NCBI RefSeq assembly: GCF_000179575.2
Contig: NC_015636.1
Coordinates: 969,495 to 1,033,494 of the forward strand
Direction: 5' to 3'
Length of the DNA stretch: 64,000 bases
Source of the DNA: Methanothermococcus okinawensis IH1
GTDB lineage: Archaea; AGJL01; Methanococci; Methanococcales; Methanococcaceae
Of the stretch, positions 38,738-48,703 are shown one piece after another; the stretch's first letter is position 1; the number at the start of each line of letters is the position of its first letter. The notes below the pieces were generated by a model. It was given only the letters and a program-made list of their open reading frames with translations. It did no database searches and was not told the origin of the DNA. Made by a program: the position numbers and the translations under genes.

Positions 38738-41700
38738 TTATTTAGGGTCTATACCTATATTGTATATATTAGAGAGCTCACAGTTATTTGATATATTGAG
38801 AATTATATTTATATTTTTCGATTCTCCAGCATTTAATCTGGTGAACTTAAACCAATAGACATTGTTGGTATTATTACCATAAGCATTGAAATCTCCAGAA
38901 ATATTTGTTACATTTGAATTATTTGGTTTTACCCAATAAACATAGACATCTCTTGCATTGTTATATGATTTAACCGTTATTGTTATATTTAAACTGTTAT
39001 TTTCCCAAATTGCAGAAAGTCCAGCTGAGATATTTATTTTTTTAATTAATAAATTATTTACAACTGTAATATTAATATTTTTAGAATCATCAAAATCCCA
39101 ATGGACATAATCATTTGTTGTATTTACAGTTATTATATAATTTCCAGGACTTGAAGGAGCAGTTAATGTAAAGTTTAATACAACTGTTTGATTTGGTAAT
39201 ATATGTGGAATAACTTTGTTAGTTTCCCCACTCCAACCATTTGGAAGTGTTATATTTACAGATATATTTGACATGTCCATAGTTCCTGTATCTTTAACAT
39301 ATACGGTAATATTAAATGTTTCAGATGTATTAACCGAAGATTTGGTACTGGTATCAACTATTGATAGATTATACCGAGGATTACCAGAAAGAATGCCTGT
39401 TTTTGTTGTTGTAGCTATTTTATACATATTTCCCCCAGTTAAGTAATCGTCATAGTCGCTTATTTCCCGAACAACAATCTCCCAGATACCATAAGTTTGA
39501 TTTGGATTACTTATATTAATGGTATAGTTATCCCAAGTTTCATCTCCAATTGCTGTAAATTCTTTATATTTAGTTCCATTTGGGAAATATATTGAAACAT
39601 TTATTGCTCCATCTCCATCATAAATAGATAGATTAAATGAAGAAAGACCCTTTGGTGTTGATATATACCATGTTTTACTTCCCAAGGTAGATGTATTATC
39701 ACCAACAATCATTGCATCTGGAGTTCCATAGTATCCGCTATGATTCGTATATGTATGGTTCAATTTTAAAACTGGGGAATTTATAGCTGATAATGAATAA
39801 TAATTGCCATTTTTAGATGGCCAACTGTCTTCAGAGATGTTTATAATCCACCACCCATATTTATTATTTGTATCAATTTGGAAGTAATTTGGAGGCTCCC
39901 CATTTTGTGCGTTATTTGGTGCAGTATAACTACCATATAATGTTCCATTTGGATAAGATATATTAACACCTAAACCATCCCCATCACAAATGCCAATAGT
40001 ATAATTTGAAGTTCCATAAGGTATTATAGTATAGTATCTATGCACCATGTTAGTTTGAGAATCTCTACATATTGTTGCAGTTCCTGAATCCGCTGCTAAT
40101 GATTTTGGCCTTTTAAACCATAATCCATCTGATATATTTGTTGCAAGAATTATTTGGTTTTCTCCAGTTTCATTATCGCCATAGTTCTTCTCCTGAGTTA
40201 ATTTTATCATCCACCATCCTTTATATCCATTAATTGATATATGCTTAGTAACCCATACTGGATTATCTTGTTCTATCAACCAAGACCACCACCCCCACCT
40301 TATTATTGTATAATTATTATCATAGGGATAAAATGAGTAATATAATGTTCCATTTGGATAATAGATACTAACATTTAGTCTATCTCCATACCCTGAATAA
40401 TTGTAATTATCAGGGTCAAATATAGATATATTAAAATCTGATGTAGCATAAACATAAAATTCATGAGTTGAAGAAACTATATCAGAAGAATGATTTAACA
40501 ATGTTGCATTAGGTGTTCCATAATATGTTTCTCCGTTTTTTATTGTATAGGTCATATTTACTTTCAGATTTAATCTATCATCCCCACTAATATTTAGATT
40601 ATAATAATTCCCTCCCGGATAATTAGACTTGGTATTATTAATAACAATTTTCCAAAGACCATAATTTCCGTTTGTATATATTTGTGTATAATTCCAATTA
40701 CCATTTGCAGATTCATTTAATGTTGTATATAATGTTCCATTTGGAGAATAGATATTTACAATAAAACCATCTCCATCAAAAACCCCAAAACTAAAATTTT
40801 CAACACTTTTTGGAACATAGAGCCAATAGGTATGTATTTGCTGGTTAAATAAACTACCTATTACAGCATCCCATTCACTATAATATCCTACCCACCCTAC
40901 ACCTCCATCATCTGCAATAATTCCATTGCTTTTATTGTCATCATCCCCTAATTTACCATCAGTTAAAGTAAATGAAATTGTATTGTTGTTAATTAATGTT
41001 GCATTTATTGAATACTGTTTTAAGTTATTAGGATTAAATTTATAATAATAAATCTTGCTATTATCTCGAATTTTCAATATATCCTTAGAATAGGTTATAT
41101 TAATATTAACACTTTCTCCCTTTGAAATGTTTGATATTCTAAATTTAATTAAGTTAAATGGCAAATTGGCATGTGGTTTAATAGGAATATTATTTTTATC
41201 AACAAAAGCCAAATAATTTAATCTTCCTTTACTGATTTTTACAGTTATATTGTATAATTCATTTTCAGTTGAATAATCATAAACATGCAAAATTCCAGTT
41301 TTATTATTTTTAAATGCTGTTTTTACATTATATCTTGGAATATAAAACATCATCGGGTCTATAATTCTTCCATTCTTTTTTCCATCTTCATCTAAAACTC
41401 CATCTTTCAATGTAAATGTTATCTTTGTTCTATCTTTACTTATGCTATAATTAACAGCTTTTAATGTTCCACTTACATTTTTCCAATAATAGATATACAT
41501 ACCTTCAGGGATTTTAAAAGGAAGTTTAACCGTTATATTTACAGAGCTCCCATTGGTTATGTTGGTAATATTTAGATATAATTTCTTATCTTTAAATTTT
41601 AACTGCTCAAATTTTCCTCTATTAATAGTGAAGTTTATTGAATAATTTCTATTTCCATTAGAAATATTTATGGTTTCAAAGTTTGATTTTTTATTATTCT

Positions 41701-43270
41701 CTTTGGTTTTGTTATTTACTACTGACAAATTAACAAAGGCATTACCACATCTTATTTTTACAACTTTTATATCATTTGTAAGATTTATTTTAAAGCTGTT
41801 ATTTTTTATTTCAGCTCTTCCTCTAATATTTTTAGGCAATAAGGTATAATTAACATACTTTGGCTGAATTAGATGCCAACTAATATTACCAATAATTATA
41901 GAGCTGTTTAAGGATACATTTATTTTATAATCATCAACATAAATATCCTTTGTTAAGTTATCTACAACTACTTTATAAACTCCTACATTTTTAGCTTCAA
42001 ATTCTGCAATATAATTATCTTTATCCCCTGAGAAATTTAGAGTTATGGTTTTATTGTTTGGAGTTATAATAAATGCTTTATTTGGTTTAAAGTTGGTTTT
42101 TGTGGTTATATTCTCTAATAAGAAATAAATATTTTTTAATATTATTGATTTATTTTTCTCTTTCTTATTATTTATTAAAACGATAGTTTTGGCATTTCCA
42201 CAGGTTAAAATTACACTATAATTATTATTTGTAAGATTTATAGGTATGCAGAAACTACCATTTTTAATAGAGACATTTCCACTTAAATTTATCGGCATAA
42301 TATTATATTTAACAGTCTTTGGCATAATATAATAATAGGATATATTACCAAAAATACAACTATTGTTAAAATTAGCGTTAATTTTGTAGTAATCTACAAC
42401 AAACGATTTTTTAATTCCATCAATTATCACTGTGTAATTTCCCAATATAATATTTTTATTTATTTTTGTCGATAAAATGTAATTTTTTCCTTTTTTATGG
42501 ATTTTTAAATCAATAATTTCATTATTTGGAGCTATTATGTATGCGTTATTTGGTTTAAAGTTGGTTTTTATAATTATTTTTTCTGATGGGAAATAAATAT
42601 CTTTTACTATTATTGTTTTATTTTTTACTGTTTTATTTTGGGTGTAATTTAAAAATATGGTTTTATTTAGTGTTTCATTTCCAAATCTTGAATAAATTTT
42701 AATAGCATTATTTAAAATCACGGGGGATAATATATACTCATCACTATTGTTTATTCTAATAAATTTTAAGGGGATGTTATTCGCAACTCCACAGAGCTCA
42801 CCATTAGTTTTTACTACAACTTTATATCCATCAATTTTTATATTTAAATAATGTGTGCTTTTTAGGGCATTATTTTTGTTGATTTTATTAGTTTTATTAG
42901 TTTCAGAGTTATTAATTTTAGAGCTCCTATTAATTGTGACATTATTATTTAAATTTTTTGAAGTTAATTTTATAGTATAATTTTTAGTAAAATTACTGTT
43001 GTTAATATTATTGTAAATATTGGTAATATTTTTAGATAAATTGACTAAATTTGAAGTGAAATTTTTATTATGATTGTTTAATTCTGTAATATTTTTATTT
43101 TCTAAACTATTATTATTGTTAAAAGATATTGAGGCATTATTGCATAAATTGGTAAAATTGGAATAATTATCATCCGATATATTGTATAAGCTTGATAAAT
43201 TATCCCCTGTTGCAAAAGTTGATATTAACAATAAACATACCACTATCAAAGCAGATATTTGAAATTTCAT
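38738..43270 (-). CDS. Giant secreted surface protein with repeated PPC-like domains
   Basis: 1510 aa, with a signal peptide (1-24) and an extremely Asn-rich outside region full of N-x-S/T sequons. About residues 25-150 are low-complexity. Then come repeated Ig-like units (each ending with phrases like NFKPNNAYIIAPNNE and NFKPNKAFIITPNNK). Four PPC-like repeats follow (from about 810; each has YPNGTLY or similar and YGWWIINI or similar), then a CARDB/NEW3-like domain (about 1290-1400). There is no C-terminal anchor, so it may bind the 610-aa anchored neighbour. ATG 43270 has SD AGGGTGTG; the GTG at 43279 is inside that SD. Confidence 0.72.
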   Translation of the reverse strand: MKFQISALIVVCLLLISTFATGDNLSSLYNISDDNYSNFTNLCNNASISFNNNNSLENKNITELNNHNKNFTSNLVNLSKNITNIYNNINNSNFTKNYTIKLTSKNLNNNVTINRSSKINNSETNKTNKINKNNALKSTHYLNIKIDGYKVVVKTNGELCGVANNIPLKFIRINNSDEYILSPVILNNAIKIYSRFGNETLNKTIFLNYTQNKTVKNKTIIVKDIYFPSEKIIIKTNFKPNNAYIIAPNNEIIDLKIHKKGKNYILSTKINKNIILGNYTVIIDGIKKSFVVDYYKINANFNNSCIFGNISYYYIMPKTVKYNIMPINLSGNVSIKNGSFCIPINLTNNNYSVILTCGNAKTIVLINNKKEKNKSIILKNIYFLLENITTKTNFKPNKAFIITPNNKTITLNFSGDKDNYIAEFEAKNVGVYKVVVDNLTKDIYVDDYKINVSLNSSIIIGNISWHLIQPKYVNYTLLPKNIRGRAEIKNNSFKINLTNDIKVVKIRCGNAFVNLSVVNNKTKENNKKSNFETINISNGNRNYSINFTINRGKFEQLKFKDKKLYLNITNITNGSSVNITVKLPFKIPEGMYIYYWKNVSGTLKAVNYSISKDRTKITFTLKDGVLDEDGKKNGRIIDPMMFYIPRYNVKTAFKNNKTGILHVYDYSTENELYNITVKISKGRLNYLAFVDKNNIPIKPHANLPFNLIKFRISNISKGESVNINITYSKDILKIRDNSKIYYYKFNPNNLKQYSINATLINNNTISFTLTDGKLGDDDNKSNGIIADDGGVGWVGYYSEWDAVIGSLFNQQIHTYWLYVPKSVENFSFGVFDGDGFIVNIYSPNGTLYTTLNESANGNWNYTQIYTNGNYGLWKIVINNTKSNYPGGNYYNLNISGDDRLNLKVNMTYTIKNGETYYGTPNATLLNHSSDIVSSTHEFYVYATSDFNISIFDPDNYNYSGYGDRLNVSIYYPNGTLYYSFYPYDNNYTIIRWGWWSWLIEQDNPVWVTKHISINGYKGWWMIKLTQEKNYGDNETGENQIILATNISDGLWFKRPKSLAADSGTATICRDSQTNMVHRYYTIIPYGTSNYTIGICDGDGLGVNISYPNGTLYGSYTAPNNAQNGEPPNYFQIDTNNKYGWWIINISEDSWPSKNGNYYSLSAINSPVLKLNHTYTNHSGYYGTPDAMIVGDNTSTLGSKTWYISTPKGLSSFNLSIYDGDGAINVSIYFPNGTKYKEFTAIGDETWDNYTINISNPNQTYGIWEIVVREISDYDDYLTGGNMYKIATTTKTGILSGNPRYNLSIVDTSTKSSVNTSETFNITVYVKDTGTMDMSNISVNITLPNGWSGETNKVIPHILPNQTVVLNFTLTAPSSPGNYIITVNTTNDYVHWDFDDSKNINITVVNNLLIKKINISAGLSAIWENNSLNITITVKSYNNARDVYVYWVKPNNSNVTNISGDFNAYGNNTNNVYWFKFTRLNAGESKNINIILNISNNCELSNIYNIGIDPK

Positions 43271-43412
43271 AAAACACACCCTAAATTTAATTAAAAAGTA
43301 ATATTGATGGATAAATAATTTTTTAAAATAAATATATTAAATTTTAATATTTTAATCTTTTTATATATTCTTATCGCTATATATTTTTCTTTTATTTAAT
43401 TATAATTTAAGA

Positions 43413-43446
43413 AAATATATATAATTTATAGAACATTTTTTAGACA
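43413..43446 (-). promoter_or_regulatory. Surface-gene promoter motif, copy 3
   Basis: On the minus strand TGTCTAAAAAATG continues into TTCTATAAATTATATAT. It lies about 140 bases upstream of ATG 43270 and 50 bases after the UbiA-family gene. Identity with copy 2 runs through the whole motif and stops on both sides, as expected for a conserved regulatory site rather than a longer duplication. Confidence 0.7.
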
Positions 43447-43497
43447 GTTTATAAAAAATATAAAAATAAATAATAAAATAAAACATCATATAATATA

Positions 43498-44349
43498 TTA
43501 TTTTAAAATTGAACCTATTACAAAGCATAAAAGCACTAAATTCATAATATACTTTATATTTTTCGATGATTTTTTAGCACCACTTTTTGAAGGGGCTCCT
43601 ATCAATTTAAGTATTGAGTATATAAACAATATATCACAAATAGTTATTCCGATTAAATAAATATCTCCAAACATGCCCATAATATAAGGTAATGGACTTA
43701 AAATAACTGCAACTATTAAAAAAATCCCTGCAATATATAATGATTTATCTCCATATCTTATTGGAAGAGACATTACCCCTTCTTTTAAATCCCCCTCTGT
43801 ATCTTCAAAATCCTTTATTATCTCCCTACTCCATGTCGCAAACATTGCACATAAAAATAAAATCAAAGTAATACCAACATTATTAACGGATGCACCACCA
43901 AATATAAATACCGAACCAGTAAGATAAGCCACTATTAAATTTCCAATTATTTTATTTTTTTTATATTTTTTAGCATATAGATATAGTGCAATGGCATTAA
44001 TAATAGCTATTACAAAACATATCCTATTGAATATGGAGATTATTATACCAAAAGATACCAATAACCATGAAAATATCTTAGCATTTTTTAAGGATATTTT
44101 ATTTGATGGAAGTGGTCTAAAAGGTTTGTTTATTTTATCTATTTCAATATCGTATATGTCGTTAAGGGCGTTCCCAAATCCACATATCAGAAATACGATA
44201 AATGATGCAATAAGTATATAATATATATTATTATTCACTAAATTTAAGTTAAAACCTGAGGCTATTAATCCACCAATAATAGTTCCAAACGATGCCGTTA
44301 AACAGTTTTTTGCTCGCATTAAATCTAAATAATATTTTAAATGTTTCAT
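43498..44349 (-). CDS. Digeranylgeranylglyceryl phosphate synthase (UbiA family)
   Basis: A 283-aa UbiA prenyltransferase with about eight membrane helices. The first Asp-rich motif NALNDIYDIEIDKINKPFRP (about residues 62-81) and the second REIIKDFEDTEGDLKEG (about 175-191) bind magnesium and prenyl diphosphate. In archaea this family attaches the second geranylgeranyl chain in ether lipid synthesis, the probable role here. The start is ATG after GGGGTATGT. Confidence 0.88.
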   Translation of the reverse strand: MKHLKYYLDLMRAKNCLTASFGTIIGGLIASGFNLNLVNNNIYYILIASFIVFLICGFGNALNDIYDIEIDKINKPFRPLPSNKISLKNAKIFSWLLVSFGIIISIFNRICFVIAIINAIALYLYAKKYKKNKIIGNLIVAYLTGSVFIFGGASVNNVGITLILFLCAMFATWSREIIKDFEDTEGDLKEGVMSLPIRYGDKSLYIAGIFLIVAVILSPLPYIMGMFGDIYLIGITICDILFIYSILKLIGAPSKSGAKKSSKNIKYIMNLVLLCFVIGSILK

Positions 44350-44558
44350 ACATACCCCAATCTATATTTTTTAAATTTTAAATTTATAAATTAATTTAAT
44401 TTTAAAAGTTATATCTGTTAATAGTTATTTTAAAATTATAATTTAGAATTATTATTTATGTAATCATATATATTTAGTAAATAGTTTATAAAATAGTTCA
44501 TAAAATTTCCGTAGATATTTTTAATTCCTATTATCTATTATAATATAAATGTGATAAT

Positions 44559-45389
44559 ATGCTAAACTTTGGAACAGCGGGGATACCCATAAATGTAAAA
44601 CCAAGAACCACCATTGGGGCTTTTGATTTTTTAAAAAAAATAGGTTTAAATGCCATGGAAATAGAATTTGTAAGGGGGGTTAATATAAAAGAAGAAAAGG
44701 CGGAAGAATTAAAAGATTATTCAAACGATATCATATTAAGTGTTCATGCCCCTTATTATATAAATCTAAATGCAAAAGAGCCGGAAAAGGTTAAAAGTAG
44801 CATGGATAGAATAATAAATTCGGCAAAGATAATAAGCATATTCGGAAAAAAATCCAAAAAAAATAAAAATGTAGTTTTTCATCCAGGGTATTATCTTAAA
44901 CAGGATAAGAACAAAGTATATAGAACCATGGTTAAAAATATAAACACAATATTAAGTTATTTGACTGAAAATAAAATAAATGCAATGTTAAGACCAGAAA
45001 CTACGGGAAAAATAAGTCAATTTGGAAATGTAGATGAATTAATAAGATTATCCGAAGAACTAAACATATTGCCCTGCATAGATTTTGCCCATATATATGC
45101 GAGAAGTTTGGGAAAAATAAATGACTATGATTCCTTTTATAAAATCATGGAAAACATGGAAAATACCCTTGGAAAAAAAGCCATAAATGATATGCATGTC
45201 CATTTATCTGGTATAGAGTTTGGAAAAGGTGGAGAAAAAAACCATCTTCCTTTGGATAACTCCAATTTTAACTATAAAGATGTATTAAAGATATTAAAGG
45301 ATTTTAATACTTCAGGAACGGTAATATGTGAAAGTCCAAGAATGGAATATGATGCATTGATTTTAAAAAGGGTTTATATGGAGCTTTAA
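44559..45389 (+). CDS. Endonuclease IV-like TIM-barrel protein
   Basis: A 276-aa member of the AP endonuclease 2 superfamily. Metal ligand motifs in order: LSVHAPYYINL, VVFHPGYYLKQ, MLRPETTGKISQFG, CIDFAHIYAR and DMHVHLSGIEFG, with TVICESPRME near the C-terminus. This set is closer to Nfo-type deoxyribonuclease IV than the protein at 15470, but DNA repair activity is not proven. The start is ATG with SD GTGATAAT. Confidence 0.82.
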   Translation: MLNFGTAGIPINVKPRTTIGAFDFLKKIGLNAMEIEFVRGVNIKEEKAEELKDYSNDIILSVHAPYYINLNAKEPEKVKSSMDRIINSAKIISIFGKKSKKNKNVVFHPGYYLKQDKNKVYRTMVKNINTILSYLTENKINAMLRPETTGKISQFGNVDELIRLSEELNILPCIDFAHIYARSLGKINDYDSFYKIMENMENTLGKKAINDMHVHLSGIEFGKGGEKNHLPLDNSNFNYKDVLKILKDFNTSGTVICESPRMEYDALILKRVYMEL

Positions 45390-45403
45390 AATAATTTTTA
45401 TAA

Positions 45404-47305
45404 CTATTCAACCGTGACACTTTTTGCGAGACCTCTTGGTTTATCCACATCTCTTCCGAGCTCTACTGCTTTATAATATGCCAATAATTGACAGGCAGGA
45501 GCATAAACAAAAGGACTTACTTCTTCCAATACATTAGGTATTTTTATTAAATAATCAACCATATCGATATCCACTGGTGATATACCGACTACCTTTCCAT
45601 TTCTTGCCTTTATCTCCTCAATATTTGACACCACAGAATTGAATAAATTTGAATTTGAAGGTGGAACTAAGGCGATGGTATCCATATTTTCATCGATTAA
45701 CGATATTGTGCCGTGTTTTAAAAATCCACTGCTCATACCTTCGGCATGTAAGTAGGTAATTTCTTTAAATTTCAGAGCTCCCTCCAATGCATTTGGTAAA
45801 TTTATTCCTTTGGATATAAAGATGTAGTTTTTGGCTGTTAGTTTTTTGGCTATATTTTTTATATTTATTCTTTCCTTTTCAGATATAACTTCTTTTATAT
45901 ATTCTGGGATATTTTTAAGTTCATTTCTATACAGACTCATATCTTTTCCAATTATTTCCCCATACTCAATAAATAATCTATACAGTATCATCAATTGGGA
46001 TAGGTAGGTTTTTGTTGCACAGACGGATATTTCAATACCCGAGCCCATCATAATGGTAATATCAGCCTCTCTTGTTGCTGTGGAACCTAATACATTTACT
46101 ATTGTGGCAGTTTTAGCTCCTTTTTCTTTGGCGTATTTTATAGCTTTTACTGTGTCGTATGTTTCACCACTTTGGGTTATGCCTATTACCAAGGTGTTTT
46201 TATCAACTATACCTTTTATTAAAAATTCAGATGAATCACAGGCTATTACTAATTTATTTAATTTTGAAAACCAGTATTCTGCTATCATTGAAGCATGAAG
46301 TGAAGTTCCCATAGCAACGATATATATCCTATTGTATTCATGAAGTGCTTTTGCCAGTTCCTTTATTTCATCGTTGCATATTATTGAAGAATTTTTAACA
46401 ACATCAGGCTCCTCCATAATCTCTTTTAACATAAAATGGTCATATCCTGCTTTTTCTGCACTTTCTATATCCCAATTTATGGTAATTTTTTTTCTTTCAT
46501 TTGTAATATTGTTGTTTTTATTGTATATACTATATGATACTGATACTGCCCCTATTTTATCACTTTTATTATTATTTTTATTATTAATACTTTTATTATT
46601 AATCTTACTACTATTACAATTATTGTTTGGATTATATTTTCTTAAAACTACTATATCTCCATCTTCCAAAGGTATTATTTCTTTTGTCCATTCTAAAAAT
46701 GCCGAAATATCACTTCCTAAAAAGCATTCATCCTCTTTTACTCCAAGAATAAGAGGACTTTCATTTTTCAATCCAACAAGTAAATGTGGAAAGTTTTTAT
46801 TTAATATTAATATTGCATAGGAACCCTCCAATTTTTTTGAAACTTCTTTGACTGCATTTATATAATCTTCTTCTGATGGATTTTTATACTTTTTCAATTC
46901 TTCTTCGATTAAATGGACTATTACCTCACTATCCGTTTGGGATTTAAATTTATGACCTTTGCTTATAAGTTCTTTTTTTAATTTTTTATAGTTGCTTATA
47001 ATTCCATTATGAACAATACAGAGCTCAGCCTTGCAATCGGTATGAGGGTGGGCATTTTCTTTTGATACATGTCCATGCGTAGCCCATCTATTATGACCTA
47101 TGGCAACATTTCCATTTAATCCCAAAAAATCCTCTTTTTTAGCAACTTCTTCTACCCTTCCCACATCCTTTTTTATAATTAAGTTATTGTTATCGATTAT
47201 TCCAATTCCGCAACTATCATAACCCCTATATTCCAATCTTTTTAATCCTTTTAATAGGATTTCAGACGCTTTTCTGTTTCCAATATATCCAATTATTCCG
47301 CACAT
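45404..47305 (-). CDS. glmS: Glutamine--fructose-6-phosphate aminotransferase (isomerizing)
   Basis: GlmS makes glucosamine-6-phosphate for amino sugars and glycans. Cys2 in MCGIIGYIG is the glutaminase nucleophile, and GHNRWATHG is typical. Two SIS domains follow (GTSLHASMIAEYW, ITQSGETYDTV and later) with the C-terminal LAKSVTVE. At 633 aa it is longer than usual: about 45 Asn/Lys/Ser-rich residues (about 225-269) replace the linker between domains. The start is ATG after GGTGTAAAA. Possible link: UDP-sugars for N-glycans on the sequon-rich surface proteins. Confidence 0.95.
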   Translation of the reverse strand: MCGIIGYIGNRKASEILLKGLKRLEYRGYDSCGIGIIDNNNLIIKKDVGRVEEVAKKEDFLGLNGNVAIGHNRWATHGHVSKENAHPHTDCKAELCIVHNGIISNYKKLKKELISKGHKFKSQTDSEVIVHLIEEELKKYKNPSEEDYINAVKEVSKKLEGSYAILILNKNFPHLLVGLKNESPLILGVKEDECFLGSDISAFLEWTKEIIPLEDGDIVVLRKYNPNNNCNSSKINNKSINNKNNNKSDKIGAVSVSYSIYNKNNNITNERKKITINWDIESAEKAGYDHFMLKEIMEEPDVVKNSSIICNDEIKELAKALHEYNRIYIVAMGTSLHASMIAEYWFSKLNKLVIACDSSEFLIKGIVDKNTLVIGITQSGETYDTVKAIKYAKEKGAKTATIVNVLGSTATREADITIMMGSGIEISVCATKTYLSQLMILYRLFIEYGEIIGKDMSLYRNELKNIPEYIKEVISEKERINIKNIAKKLTAKNYIFISKGINLPNALEGALKFKEITYLHAEGMSSGFLKHGTISLIDENMDTIALVPPSNSNLFNSVVSNIEEIKARNGKVVGISPVDIDMVDYLIKIPNVLEEVSPFVYAPACQLLAYYKAVELGRDVDKPRGLAKSVTVE

Positions 47306-47462
47306 TTTTACACCATATAAATTAAATAAAATAATAATAATAAAAATTAAATAAAAATTCTATACTTTTAAATATAGTTTTATAATGTAGTTATATAATA
47401 TTACACTTTTAAATATTTTATTATTTATTTTTTATTATTAAATAATGATTAAAAAACTTATT

Positions 47463-47576
47463 ATTTCATTCAGGTGATTGAATAAAATCCTATGGGATTT
47501 TATAGCTCACCTTCATTTCATTCAGGTGATTGAATAAAACTCTAAGTTTTATAGCTCACCTTGATATTTAGGTGAT
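47463..47576 (+). promoter_or_regulatory. Two tandem covarying hairpin repeats ending in an SD/anti-SD switch
   Basis: Repeat 1 (47463-47513) and repeat 2 (47515-47562) share TTCATTCAGGTGATTGAATA and TTTTATAGCTCACCTT. Within each, AGGTGA pairs with TCACCT. The inner stem differs but stays paired: TAAAATCC/GGATTTTA in the first, TAAAACT/AGTTTTA in the second, a compensatory change. Bases at the internal loop (TTGAA and TAGC) are invariant. The second TCACCT (47556-47561) can instead pair with AGGTGA at 47570-47575, the SD of the next gene. This suggests a structured leader RNA that controls translation. The rest of 47306-47462 shows only AT-rich DNA. Confidence 0.65.
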
Positions 47577-47579
47577 ATT

Positions 47580-48038
47580 ATGAAAAAGAGGATTACATTG
47601 ATTGGTAGCAATATAGCAAAAACAGGAAATGAATTTATTTATTGTGGTTTGTTAAAAGAATGTGAATCGTGCAGATTTAAAAAAATCTGTCATGATGGGT
47701 TGGTGAAAGGAAGAAGATATAGAATTGTAAGTGTGAGGTCTGCCAACCATCCATGTAAGGTTCATGAGGGAGGGGTTAAGGTCGTGGAGGTGGAGCCTGT
47801 AAAAGATATTATTATATTAATAGAATCAAAAAAAGCATTAGAAGGGCTTACCATATCCCATAGAGACATACAGTGCAATAATATCTTATGTAAAAATTAT
47901 ATGTTGTGTCATCCAGAGGGTATTTGCAACAAATACAAGATATTGAAAGTGTTCGACGAAAAGGTAAAATGTCCAAAGGGGTATTCGTTAAAAAAGGTTT
48001 TGGTATCTCCTATTGATGATAAACCTGAGAAACCTTAA
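47580..48038 (+). CDS. UPF0179 family Cys-rich protein
   Basis: A 152-aa archaeal protein of unknown function. Cys pattern: [16 protein letters not shown] near residues 23-38, HPC, and [19 protein letters not shown] near residues 98-118, with a later C in KCPKGYS. This suggests one or two metal or Fe-S sites. No catalytic motif is recognised. The start is ATG after AGGTGATATT. Its leader contains the duplicated hairpin element, so it is probably regulated, perhaps by metal or redox state; that is inference. Confidence 0.85.
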   Translation: MKKRITLIGSNIAKTGNEFIYCGLLKECESCRFKKICHDGLVKGRRYRIVSVRSANHPCKVHEGGVKVVEVEPVKDIIILIESKKALEGLTISHRDIQCNNILCKNYMLCHPEGICNKYKILKVFDEKVKCPKGYSLKKVLVSPIDDKPEKP

Positions 48039-48098
48039 TTATTTTTAACAAAATATGAATATTAAATACATGTTAAAAAAATATAAGGGGGTTATAAA

Positions 48099-48659
48099 AT
48101 GGGTCAGCAAAATTCTCCAAAATATGACTGTATTATTTGTATTATATTGATAACAACAATGACAATATGTTTATGTGTGGTTATACATTGTATATTACAA
48201 ATATGTTGCATATCACAAGCTGCCCATTTCAACAATACCTATATATACTGCGGGATTATTTCAGTAGTTATCATGTTGATGTCTCTTGTAGTTCAGGGGT
48301 ATCTTAATAAATCTGAAAGAGGTTTTGTATTAACAAAAGGGGAGGTTAGAAGGTCATTGGCTATATCCATAACAACTTTTTACTTTTTAACGATGTCTTT
48401 AATATTAAGTGGAGTTAATACAACATTACTAAATAATAACATAAATACTCAGATTATTAACAATTTACATTGGGTTATAATGTCTGTTTTTGGTTTTTAC
48501 TTTGGATTTAGATATTTGGATAGTTGGGCAAGACAGAAAACTTTAAAGGAAATTCTTGGTAAATCTCCTGAATCATTAAAATCTGAAACTAAATTAAAAC
48601 TCAAAGATGAAGAGATTAAGAATATTCTATATGAAGTTTTAAATATTAGGAAGAAATAA
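48099..48659 (+). CDS. Hypothetical four-helix membrane protein
   Basis: 186 aa, not recognised. Four hydrophobic helices are visible: about residues 8-34 (Cys- and Ile-rich), 46-66, 85-105 and 122-140. A charged C-terminal tail (about 145-186, Lys/Glu-rich) is probably cytoplasmic and helical. The start is ATG after AAGGGGGTTATAAA. It follows the UPF0179 gene by 60 bases in the same direction and could share its transcript. Confidence 0.7.
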   Translation: MGQQNSPKYDCIICIILITTMTICLCVVIHCILQICCISQAAHFNNTYIYCGIISVVIMLMSLVVQGYLNKSERGFVLTKGEVRRSLAISITTFYFLTMSLILSGVNTTLLNNNINTQIINNLHWVIMSVFGFYFGFRYLDSWARQKTLKEILGKSPESLKSETKLKLKDEEIKNILYEVLNIRKK

Positions 48660-48703
48660 TGATGATTTTATATAAATTAATATATAATTATAAAATTATA
48701 AAA

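Noticed and set aside
46374-46820. 148-codon frame antisense to glmS rich in Leu/Ile
   Set aside because: It is the complement of the Asn/Lys-rich linker and neighbouring GlmS coding sequence; the hydrophobic look is a by-product of AAT/AAA codons read in reverse.
47306-47579. glmS ribozyme/riboswitch-like element
   Set aside because: The hairpin repeats lie upstream of the divergent UPF0179 gene, not in the glmS leader orientation, and show no glmS ribozyme features.
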